Shown here: positions 23,287 through 33,832 of the stretch, one piece after another | Numbering within the stretch: position 1 is the stretch's first letter | Layout: each line of letters opens with the position of its first letter | DNA from: Thozetella sp. PMI_491 | Taxonomy: Eukaryota; Ascomycota; Sordariomycetes; Chaetosphaeriales; Chaetosphaeriaceae | Direction: 5' to 3' | Assembly (NCBI GenBank): GCA_021432635.1 | Contig: MU270015.1 | Location: 2,393,757-2,457,756 of the forward strand | DNA: 64,000 bases | Notes under the pieces: model-generated | The model's input: only the letters and a program-made list of their open reading frames with translations | Database searches by the model: none | What the model was told of the DNA's origin: nothing | Position numbers and translations under genes: made by a program

Positions 23287-26200
23287 ATGTGGTGTGGTCG
23301 ACACACCCGGGCAGCCGCTCTGGCTATCGCCCTTGCCTCCTTCGCTCTTCCACTCCAGGCCGCTCAAGACATAGATGGCAACCATATCAGAGTAGTTGGC
23401 CATGGTGTGGGCGTTGATTCTCCAAACACATACTACACTAAGCTTCATCCATGTCCCAAGTCTTGCTCTACGCAGAAAACACCTCACGACTGGACTGTGT
23501 TCTCCTCGGCCAAGAGGCTTGAGTCCTGCGACCAGCCGATGCTTGTCGACTTCGCCGTTTTTAACCCCCTCGACAATTTAGCAACAGGGACCATGGTCAA
23601 GGCTTGCACACTAGGGGACAATGCTAATACGACCACGAATCCTTTTGTTTTTAACGTCACAGCGCCTGCGAGGGCCTCCTCAACTCTGCTACGTCGAGAC
23701 ATGATCACCTCACCAGAGTGCACGCGAATTGGAGAAAATTTCCTAACCGACTTTGATCTTCGACACAGTGGCACATCATCTGGAACCGATGCAACTGCTG
23801 ATATTCTCGCGATCCTCCAGGGTATGCAGAGTACCGTCCAGGACGCGGCCTTCTGTAATCAATCCAATCTCTTTGGTTATTCCAACGGAGCCTCGGTAGG
23901 GCTGCATATCGCAAACATGTTTGGAAAAGCCACTCTTGTTTCGCTCATCGAGAATATCATGAGCGAGATCCAAGGCGGGCTATCGGGTAGCATCAGCGCT
24001 CAGCTCTGCAACGCCGGTAACTCCACTGTGGGAGGAGCTGTTGGCATTTCCATTAACACAGGAACTGCCGCTCAGAGCCTTGTCGCAGTGCAGAAGGATG
24101 TAATGTTGTGGGCCAAGGGCCGCTGTGTGAGCCGTGCAGATAGCACTGGCACTCAGCTAGCGAGTGTAAGCGTCTGGGAGAACAGGCAGCGCACTATTGT
24201 CAGTACCAACACTACGCGCCGTCTAATCCGCGGTCGCTCAGATTACCGGCTTCGGGCCCGCGACGGCGACTGCACCACTACTACCGTTGCCTCGGGCGAT
24301 TCCTGTGGATCGCTGGCGGATAAGGTACCTAGCTTCCCACCTCATTCCTCCTGATTTCAGACCTGGTCCTTGGCTTTCGGCAATACTAATCGACGGGGTC
24401 TTTGATAAGTGTGGTATTAGCGACAGCGACTTTACCAAGTACAATCCAGCTTCTGATTTCTGCTCGACCCTTCAGCCGAACCAAAAGGTCTGCTGCTCGG
24501 CGGGTTCGATTCCTACCCCGAAGGAAAACGCCGATGGCTCTTGTGCTAGCTACCTTGTCCAATCAGGAGATACATGCACTTCGCTTGCCCTCAGCAATGG
24601 GCTTACCGTCACGCAACTTGAAGGCTTTAATGAGAAGAAGACTTGGGGCTGGCAGGGCTGTGACCCTCTTGCTGGAGACATTAATATTTGCCTCAGTGAC
24701 GGCACAGCGCCTCTTCCAAATCCTTATGATAATGCCCAGTGTGGACCAGTACTGCCAGGCACCACGTATCCAACCGATGGCACCGCAATTTCTGACCTCA
24801 ACCCGTGCCCACTTAATGCCTGCTGCGATGTGTGGGGGCAGTGCGGTATCACACCCGAATGTATGTTATCTACAACTCTGGTCTCTACTGCGGCGCGTGC
24901 GGCAAAGCGGCCACTGACACTTCCAAAGTTTGCACAGTCTACAAGTCCCCTACTGGAAATCCCGGGTACACCCCTGCCGGCAAGGCAGCATGTGTCAGCA
25001 ACTGCGATACCAATATTACCAATACCGGTGATGCCCCTAGCAGCTATGGTCGTGTAGGATACTGGGAGTCCTGGAATTTCGATCGCCCATGTTTGAACCT
25101 TCAGGCACGCCACGCCAATACTGACGGCACTTATACAATCGTTCATTGGGCTTTTGCTACCATCGACTCCAGCTATCAACCACAGATCAACGATTCCTAT
25201 GGACAATGGGATGGCTTCCTTGGCATGTCTAATGTCAAACGTGTGATCTCTTTCGGAGGCTGGGGCTACTCTACCTCCCCGGAGACCTGTGAGAGTTTTC
25301 CTTGTCTTGCTAGCGGAGGCATCGCAATACAATGGCTAACGGTTTGGGCATAGATGACGTACTTCGCGAAGCTATGTTGCCGGCTAACAGGGACGCATTC
25401 TCAACCAATGTTGTTAATTTCTTGAATGATAACAACTTGGATGGCGTTGACTTCGACTGGGAGTATCCAGGGGTGAGTTGTCCGCTTAGCGTTATTCCAT
25501 TTCTACAGAGACGCACAAGGAAATTTTAGCTCACTCTAACTCATAGGCACTGGATATTCCCGGTATTCCTCCGGGTCAAGCCGAAGACGGTCCCAACTAC
25601 CTGAAATTCTTGATTACCCTCAAGAGGAAGCTCCCGGCCGGCAAGACCTTATCAATCGCGGCTCCGGCGTCTTACTGGTATCTCAAGGCTTTCCCCATCT
25701 CTGAGATGTCCGATAGCCTAGACTATATCGTGTACATGACCTATGATCTGCACGGCCAATGGGACTATGGCAACGACTACTCGGTGGACGGGTGCTCATC
25801 GGGGAACTGTCTTCGCAGTCACGGTACATATTACCTCCACGGACGCTTTGCGGTCTTAGTTTCATTGGTTTTAGAATTTCTCTGCTAACACGAAGCTGAG
25901 TCAACTTGACCGAAACAATGCAGGTGCTTGCGATGAGTAAGTCTCTCTCTCTCTTTTTTCTTTCCCTCCCTTTCCAGTACCATTTTCTTCATACAGTTGA
26001 GACATAACTAACATTGGTCGTGAAGTTACCAAAGCGGGTGTCCCCACCAACAAGATCTTTGTGGGAGAATCCAGCTACGGAAGATCATTTGGCATGTCTG
26101 ACCCCAGTTGTACCGGTCCTATGTGTACTTTCACGGGTGGTTATGACGATTCGACGGCGGAACCCGGCCTCTGCACTCAAACTGCCGGCTATATCTCGAA

Positions 26201-28186
26201 TGCAGAGATATACAACCTACTGCAGCAAGGTAGCGGAAACGCCAAGACGTGGTATGATACCGACTCTAACTCTGACATCATGACATGGGGTGAGTAATTC
26301 AGTGCCGTAGACCCATTTGCTCCCTATTGCGCCCTAGTTCGGCCTCCTTGCTAGCCCTTTGGCACGCCGGCTGAGGAATAGGGGCTGCAACCTGACAACG
26401 TCGGCATTAAAATCAAGGATGGAGGCTAACTCTCTACAACTCGATCAGATGGAAACTGGGTGGCGTTCATGTCGGAGGCCACTAGGTCCTCTCGCCGGAA
26501 TTACTGGCAAGGTTTTAACTTTGCCGGTACCATTGACTGGGCCGTTGACTTGCAATCCTTTGCCGATGAGGGAATATCGGGTGACGACGATGACGACGAG
26601 GATTGGCTTCCGCCTGGCGATCTAGGCTGGGGCAGCTGCACGGCTTCTTACTCATCCATTGAGGCGCTCGAGGCGGACGATAGCGTCCCTTATTACTGCG
26701 CGTCTCTGTACCTGCTGAACCTCCTCCAGGCAAATCTAACGACATCGATGAAGTCGTATGATGATTTAATGGCTAACGGTTACGATGAAAAGTTCGACGA
26801 ATATGCAAGTGCTGTGGTCGATGGCGCTTCGAGCGAAGTCGACAGTTTCATGCGTGACAACGGGGAGAAATACTTCAGCTGCATAGTCACCGAAGACACG
26901 TGGTGTAAGTTGTTCTTATTCCAACCCAGTAAGTGGGTATAATATACTGTTGCTGACCACGGTTTGTCTCTTTTTCTAGGTTGCGATAAGTGTGGCGAGA
27001 GCGGACTTGACGGTGGATGCACTTATTGCTTTGACGGAGACTGCTGTGTCTTTAACAACAGACGTGATCTTACACTACGTGACAACTGGAGTGGCGGCAC
27101 CTGCGGAATTTCTGAGTTTGTCTCCCTTTTCTTTGATAGAAGTTGCGTTAGAGGAGAACTGACTGGTTTTAATCTAGGAGCATTAAAAATGTCTATAAAA
27201 ATTACTCAGAGCCATGCCCTCCCGACTACTCACAACGTGGCGTCTCCAAGCAGGATCCGATAACAGCTACAGTATATTGGACACTCGAGGGCGACAAATC
27301 CGATCAGTTTTGGGCAGATCTTTACGATTCCACAGGTATTTCGCAGGACAACATCGCTTTCAAAGATATCAACCACAGCTCATGTCAGGACGGTGTGAGC
27401 CAGCAAGAGTGCCGCGATATGGGCGAATGGGACATCGGCATCCCTGCTCCTCAAGGCTACGACAAAAGCGACGTTCTCAATCCAAAGGACACCGTCTCCA
27501 AAGCCTATGGGAATCTCCAGAATCTCCTGAACGGTGATCTCGATACTGTTATTGCCCAGGTGGCCGACAACACGTACGGCGGAAGCCCAGCAGACCTTGT
27601 CGACGCTCTCTCACTTCCTATTTTCATGATATCGGACGCCATAGATGGTATGAATCAGGTTGTAAAGATTGCAGACGAGATTGAGAAGGAAAAAATGGAG
27701 GCTATTATCTTTGGCTTCCTCACCGCTATCTTCTTCTTCATTCCAGTAGCCGGTGAGATCGCCGGTGAGGTGTTCGGCCTGGCGGGCATCGCGAGGATTG
27801 CGGCATTGATCGGCGCTGCCGGCAATAGTGCCATGGATATATACACAATCGTGGACGATCCGGACAATGCCCCCCTCGCCATCTTCGATTTGATAACGGA
27901 ACCACTCGCCGTGTTGGACGTTGCCGCAATCGCAAAGGCGGCGAAGATCCGGAGAGGCATGAAGGATGAAGATGTCGAAGGGCTAGGGAAAGTGAAGCCA
28001 AAGCTCGACAAAGTCGAAAAGATCAAAGAGAAGGGGTATTGCACGAGCAAGCCAAAGAAGAAGAGAGATGTCCTCGCGAAGGCGTCGATACCTCACAACG
28101 CCATGTCCTTAGCCGCGCTTAATGGTCACGGCGACATGATGGTGGGTGGAATGGGAAGCTTGGAGATGGTAAAGATGGGAATGTAA
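23287..28186 (+). CDS. Killer-toxin alpha/beta-type chitinase (LysM-CBM18-GH18), 1381 residues
   Basis: Ten exons: 23287-24324, 24410-24860, 24929-25288, 25354-25472, 25547-25823, 25901-25936, 26026-26289, 26449-26904, 26980-27115, 27178-28186. Lengths sum to 1382 codons including stop, and each junction restores family sequence (SLADK/CGISD, GITPEFC, SPETYDV, CLRSHVN, MTWDGNWV). Order: signal peptide (about 1-25), N-terminal domain (26-320), two LysM modules (about 325-450), hevein-type CBM18 (about 460-520), GH18 domain with DGVDFDWE and catalytic Glu653, then a Cys-rich segment and a C-terminal domain of over 300 residues with a hydrophobic stretch and a Lys/Arg-rich end. This is the layout of fungal subgroup C chitinases and of the alpha/beta subunit of yeast zymocin, which binds and cuts cell-wall chitin to admit a toxic subunit. 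No toxic subunit is fused here. Intact. Confidence 0.9.
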
Positions 28187-29288
28187 ATAGCACATATTTA
28201 CAATGAAGAACGGTGAAATTTGACTTAGAGCATATTTGATTCATAGTCTTCCCTCAGGTGTGCAGAGAGGTTGTCGGTTTAGGCACCTGTTTCAACGATT
28301 ATTCAAACAAATGCACCAAAGGAAAATAGTACATACAAGAAGAATAAGGAATGAGGAAAGACTATACAATAAAAGTAAGCAGGCTAGGCCCGGACGCCGA
28401 GGCGCTGGTCTCAGTTACTCTCGCAGCGGGGGTGGTCAATGGTGATGGTATTGTTACTGATGCAGACACTAAGATTGCCACCCGACTTTCCTGACACGGT
28501 CGCCTCCTTCCACGAGATCTACTCGAAAGTCCATTATTTACCATTAAGCACAGGGAGGCAAGACAAGACAACGCTAAGGTAAGGTTAGACCCCGTTCCCC
28601 GAAGCTGCCCATGCAGTTATATTGAACCGCCTTGGCAGGCTATCGAATTGAAACGGTATTATTGATAGTGTGTAAACTTGACGTTGAAACCACGATTCAT
28701 GCACATGAACGTGGCCTCCTAGAAGCCTGCCAGAACACGAACGATAGTTATCAGAAGCCTGTTTAATGCTGACTTGTGGTACGCTACGCTGGGGCCATGG
28801 ACTAACTCGTGCCCCCTCATGTCTCAGCCTCTCGTTTTTTTCCTTATTCAAATAGGACCGTCTCAGTCGTCCAAGCAGTTACTTCTTAACTTTTCTAGAG
28901 CAATATTGTAGTTTTTTTCTGCAACTATCAGAAGATTGTTAAACCCCTTTACATTTTCAATTGTAAAATCAAGTCTCTGTCTTAAATTTTTTTCACAGGA
29001 TTAAGTATAGTTTTAGTCTCTTACAGCTATTGATAGGCTGTGACGGTTAAACTGTGAAGCGGCTAATCACTGCTTTTAAAAAAGTAAGACAATAGGTCTA
29101 GATTTTGAGGGCCCACCACTACCAGGCACGAGATAAAATTTATTGGAAAGCATTTTGTCGCTTTAGAAACACACACGTATCATTATAATTACAATAGCTA
29201 TAGATCTTTAATTTCTTAATTAACAGCTATCAAGCTATACTATATATATTCCCTGGCGTGTATACGCTACGTAGGTCAGGTAACCCTT
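28187..29288. other. Intergenic, no gene seen
   Basis: 1.1 kb downstream of the chitinase. The plus strand at about 28,385-28,490 reads a short alanine/valine-rich peptide (VSVTLAAGVVNGDG) without partner exons. AT content rises from about 28,860 to 29,240. Confidence 0.5.
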
Positions 29289-29730
29289 ATGGATTATACA
29301 GCAGCGTACGGTCAGTATAGATCGCACGGTCTATATGGCTCACGTGGATCAATTAGCCCTCGAGGATCATATAGCTAGAGTCGTTAGTATAGCCAGCATG
29401 GTTAGCATAGCTCGCGTGGATCGTATGGATCGTATGGATCATATGGCCCTCGTGGCTCAATTTGCCCTCGTATTCAGCATGGCTCGCGCGGTCAGTACGG
29501 TCCTCATGGCTAAATTTGCCCTTGTGGTCAGTGTCGCAAGCGCGTTTAGTACAGCCCTCGTGGGTTGTATAGCTCTTATGGATCGTATGGATCTCGTGGA
29601 TCGTATAGTCAGCGAGTTCGGTATGGCTCGCATGGCCAGAATGGCCTTAGTAGATCGTATGGTCAGCATAGGTCGCGCGCAACGGGAAGCTAGTATAGCA
29701 ACCATAGCTAATACAGCTTATATAGTTCGT
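29289..29730 (+). pseudogene. Decayed Tyr-Gly-Ser/Gln repeat protein gene
   Basis: From the ATG at 29,289 one frame encodes a degenerate low-complexity protein rich in Tyr, Gly, Ser, Arg, Gln and His, with units such as RGSYGSYGSYGPRGS. The frame is broken by about eight stops, all TAG or TAA, each one C-to-T step from CAG or CAA (Gln), which fits the Gln-rich context (for example HGQ next to HG-stop). No other kind of stop and no frameshift appears over about 145 codons. This is the signature of RIP acting on a tandem-repeat coding sequence. Family and function unknown; prion-like or RNA-binding repeat proteins have similar composition. The other plus-strand frame is open for 151 codons, but only as a shadow. 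Confidence 0.65.
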
Positions 29731-30187
29731 AACGTAATCCACTCACATATGGATTACTTTATAGCAAATATAAGTAGTCTAACTATCTAGCGTTGTTAGG
29801 CCATTCTATAGCTACAGATATCTTTCTCGAGATCTCTCGACGCAGTTTTTTCGCGTTGGTGGTACCTCAAAATCTGGACCCACTGTCTTACCGTTTGGAA
29901 AGCACAGCATTAATCGACCTCAGGTTAGAAACAAGCTTTCTTCATCGACAAATAGAAAGTTGAAATTTCTCGTCGGCACATTACCTATTTCTCTAACCCT
30001 TTATACTACCTTAAATTGCTCTTGATGCTTTACTGCTCTCGTAGGATTGCCAAACTGAGTCAGAGCAGGTTAATCTGACAAGATTTCTTTCATAACCCGA
30101 ACTTCTATCAGACAGCATATTGCTAAGCTTACGCTAGGGATAGCAACGGTCACCTCGTAGCGTGGAGCGCCCTATGGTCCAAACAGA
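29731..30187. other. Intergenic, no gene seen
   Basis: About 450 bases between the decayed repeat gene and the 3' end of the isochorismatase-type gene; nothing recognisable. Confidence 0.5.
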
Positions 30188-31240
30188 CTAACCAAGAGCA
30201 GCAATTATTGCGGTGGCGTTTCCTACAAAGCCTGATAAAGGGGATTGGATATTAGTGTCTTTATTCTAAGTCTAGAGACGGCAAGTCGCTTACCGTCTAA
30301 ATTTGCGTTATATCTTGTCATTTCCGTTGCATAGGCGGGACTGGTAGTTGCGCTGATATCATCAACATAAATGACATCATACCCTATTCCGTGTCCATTA
30401 GCACCGCCTACAAGATATCAGCCGTGCAGACGCACCTTTGAAGTATGCGTCAATAAAGGTGCTCCAGACACACTGGTCGGCATTTACCCCACCAAAAAAG
30501 ATTGTAGTGATCTCATTCTCCTGCAGCCAGAGTCCGTAGGGTGTCTGCGCCCCCCAGAGGCCGCTCAGGCGGTTCTTGTTGAAGTAGAAATCGGTGCCTG
30601 CGGCTAACCCTTCGTCCTTGAGGGGCCCTAGCAAGCCCCAGGGCTCGGCGTTCCACGAGCCGCGCATGAGGAGATCGCCGACCTGGATAGTCGTGCCATT
30701 CTCGGTGATGGTACCCATGTTGGAGCCAAATGACTGGTCCGCTATATCATCGGTGGAGAAGCCCGACTTGAAGGCCGGCGGGATGGTCAACAGGTCATAG
30801 TCGGTCAGGCCCCAGTTAACCCACGTCACCGCCATATGGTGTGAGCGGAAGGCCTTGATCATGTTGACGGTGGCCGGCACAGCAGCACGGCCAGCAGTTG
30901 CCGAAGGCGACAGATCAGGGTGCAGGAAGAAGTTTTGCATGTCAATGATGCATAGTACCGAGCGGCTAGGTTCGATTAACGCGGTCTGGCGACTCGCCGT
31001 GAAAGGGATGAGCTTGGGCGCTGTCACGGGCATTATGTCGCTGCGTGTTAGGTCGAATGTGCCATTAGGGTACTTGCGCCAGTAGTTGTAGGCATTGCCC
31101 AAGACCGTACCAGTGCTATTGAAGCCAATACCGGCGAGGCCGTAGGCCTGGCGCTCCTCGAGCTTGGCATGCGCGGGGGCTAAGCACAGCCAGGCGGCGA
31201 CGCCAATAGTCACCAGCATCTGCAAAGATCTCTGCAACAC
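30188..31240 (-). CDS. Secreted isochorismatase-family (cysteine) hydrolase, 312 residues
   Basis: Exons 31,240-30,436, 30,383-30,294 and 30,231-30,188 (introns 52 and 62 nt) sum to 312 codons plus stop; without the introns the frame would end at a false stop right after FKG. The signal peptide is MLQRSLQMLVTIGVAAWLCL...AHA. The isochorismatase fold shows the triad expected for the family: Asp100 in CIIDMQNFF, a Lys near 222 in FNKNRLSGLWG, and Cys257 in NADQCVWST. After the first intron the usual YDVIYVDD and ATTSPAYATEMT segments follow. Members cleave isochorismate, nicotinamide or other amides; a secreted fungal member could act on host or competitor metabolites, but the substrate cannot be read here. 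A TATA box lies 119 bases upstream. Intact. Confidence 0.88.
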
Positions 31241-31358
31241 GGCCCGAAACCAAGGCTCTTGCGGGGGTTAGTTTAGGTGGTAAGAGGTACGATACGTATG
31301 GGGGGACTACAGTGACGGAGGATATGTCCGTGGCGAATAGTAAGACCCGCCATGCCAA

Positions 31359-31366
31359 TATTTATA
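31359..31366 (-). promoter_or_regulatory. Putative TATA box of the isochorismatase-type gene
   Basis: TATAAATA on the minus strand, 119 bases upstream of the ATG at 31,240. Inferred from sequence and position. Confidence 0.45.
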
Positions 31367-33667
31367 CAGATCCCAGAGACGAGCGGGGGGTAGCAGGAGG
31401 GCGAGCAAAGTGGGCTCCGGATAGTAGCCATAAGGCCGGCGGCTTCAATGCCGATATCTTGAGGACTAGCGCGGGGTATGCACGAGTGGAGAATGGGAGT
31501 AGGGCGGCGATAAGGAAGGGGAGAGACAGTAATAATACCACAGGAGCGGCGTTTTTAAATATCTCATCACGTCACTGATAACGCATTTGCAGACCTTGTT
31601 AACTTGTAAATCGATGCCTTATTGGCTGAAACCGTCGGCTGCAGGATCGGCTTCGCAAATTTTGCCGGATATCCGCCTCACCAAAACGTCCAACCACCGA
31701 TGCTTTGCACCTATTGATTACTCTGGAATCACTTAGTATTTGAGTACGAGTAAGTTTACCAATCAATGCCGTGCTAAGATCACTAGACATGTTAGGCACC
31801 TACACCTTTTGATTAGCCGGAACTTCTTCTAGCTTTGTTATCGAAATGGGTCAAGGAGATCAGGGACTAGCCGTAAGGCCCTACCTGGGCTGCTTTAAAG
31901 TATCACTTGAATAGTCAGCATAGATAAATAAAGCAGGATGTAGAATGTATAGAAAATGGTCGGGTTAAGGTAGTTTGGGAAACACGAAAACAGCTTGTCA
32001 GTACGCTCCGTCATTTGCTCCGAACTGGGAATTAGTGAAATGAGCTTGATGGATCGGATAAATCCGGTGGATCGGTCTGTGGCCGACGGTTTTTCGTCAC
32101 GGGCTAGGTTAATCGCGAAACACCTCGAATCACACAGCCACACAGAATATGTTTTCTGTTCCAAGAACCGTGGCGGGGGAATCATTGCAGCCGTACGACT
32201 TCCAGGCAGAGCTATTTAAATAACATAAGGCCTAGCAGTAAGGGGAAAAGAGCAAATCACACAATACAACCAGCCTTGGCCCTTAGCCAAAAGCGAATAG
32301 ACGAGGTGAAGTACATGAATAAGCGGGAAAACAAGTGAATATATTTGGTAGGAAAGGCCATCCTTGGTGGATTGTAGGTTTTTCCTGGCAAGTGCAAGGC
32401 TAGGAAAGGATCTGATAGCATCTTTACTAAAAACCGATAATGTTCGGATGCCGACTTGCCTTTGTTCGCCCATTCCTCCCTGAAACCCAAAAATGTAAAC
32501 TATTTCCACACCTTCGAGTTAGGAGCCGTTCGAGTTCACACTTTTTAGAGCAACATTCAAGATGATTCTAGCAATTACCTAGTATACGTTCCGATATTAA
32601 TAATTGAAACAGAATATACTTATTTTGAGCATGGCGTGAGCGTACCTCCTAGCAAAGTGCATGCAGTCACAGCTTATGTATCTCCGTGCAAGGTACCTTC
32701 TCGGAAGGAAATGGCGAGGACTGAACCCAGAATTTTCGAGAAACGGCGATGGCGGTGATAATCTTCATGGTGTCTTTCCTATCTTGATAAGGTAGTCCAC
32801 GATGGTCGTGGCCAGAGAACTGATTCAACTCTCGGTTTCGTCGTATTGTGAGCAGTGGGCAATCTACCAAAACACTTGGCTCGTCTCTATATACAAGAGT
32901 AGAGTGAATAATTAAGAGAAGGGGGTTTCAACTCTAAGCATCATTGAGAAAGCATTGTGAAATACTTGAATTCGAATTGCTTCTTAGTAAATATTGATCT
33001 TCCTATTACTCTTTGATCTTGAATCTCACAGAAGAGACGGTTTAATTTCCATGGTATTAGCTCGTAGAGATGAGAAATATTCGTCAACTCTTTGTTAACG
33101 AAGATTACTGTCTAAATTTCCGCCACGTTCCTCAGATCCTTTGTCAACATTGAGGTCATAGGTCCACAAAAGGATGAAGTCTATTGTACACTCGGCAAGT
33201 ATGGTCCCCGAAGGACCTGACGCTTGGTATTGGGCGAGTAGATCGTTCCCAACCCAAGTGATGATATTCAAATGCTACTAGTTATTTGAATTAGTGAAGA
33301 TAAAAATTGACGGCGGGGCAGCCTAGCCGAGAATCCAATTGGTCACGTAAGACAGGAATATTTCTACGGGATCCGCGTTTAAGGAAGTATCAACTACCAG
33401 AATGACGCCATAATAAACAACAAGTTGTATCAACTTAGCCATGTCCGACGGCAGTAGCTCGAGTGTAACAACCTCGTCGGTAGTGACGTACCGATTTTTT
33501 GATCAGATACCGCTGAGACGGTTTGGATCCAGACACCTAAAGATGATGATCGGCATCCTACCTCAACAATAGCGCTATAAACACTCGGCCAGCGTCAGAG
33601 GCTAAGAAAATACATGCGAAGTAACACGATTACCTATCATGTCGGCGAGGCGCCATATTATTGCATA
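31367..33667. other. Long intergenic stretch, no gene seen
   Basis: 2.3 kb with only short unrelated frames (up to 97 codons) on both strands and no motif I could tie to a family. Confidence 0.5.
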
Positions 33668-33669
33668 GG

Positions 33670-33727
33670 CTGAAGACTACTTCAGTTCGGAATCTGAAGG
33701 TCGTGTGTTCGATCCACACAAACCGCA
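33670..33727 (+). pseudogene. 3' part of an intron-containing tRNA-Phe(GAA)
   Basis: The stretch CTGAAG (anticodon GAA) at 33,670-33,675 is followed by a short putative intron (about 33,676-33,691), then A38, the 3' anticodon strand TCTGA, variable loop AGGTC, a perfect T arm (GTGTG, TTCGATC, CACAC) and the acceptor strand AAACCGC with discriminator A at 33,727. A T-run suitable for Pol III termination starts at 33,731. This matches fungal tRNA-Phe, whose genes carry an intron at this point. The 5' half does not follow: the 35 bases upstream contain no matching GCGGTTT acceptor strand or D arm. I therefore call it a tRNA remnant. Confidence 0.55.
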
Positions 33728-33832
33728 ATTCTTTTTTAGAAGCCTTCATGATTACTGTATTTAGACTTATGCACTGCCCTTATTAGTATTTGGAGTATCT
33801 CCCGAAGCGCTTGAGGCCGGTCAACTAGGGGC

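Noticed and set aside
24832-24928. Apparent frameshift in the CBM18 module of the toxin-type chitinase
   Set aside because: A 68-nt intron (24,861-24,928, GTATGT...AAAG) explains it and restores GITPEFC; no frameshift is needed.
25473-25546. Apparent premature stop right after the GH18 active-site motif
   Set aside because: The stop lies in a 74-nt intron with donor GTGAGT and branch site CTAAC; the reading continues after 25,547.
29335-29790. 151-codon open frame rich in Met, Ala, Val and Asp
   Set aside because: It is the out-of-frame reading of the Tyr-Gly-Ser repeat (GGATCGTAT units read as Arg-Met-Asp). The other frame has the sensible composition and a consistent mutation pattern.
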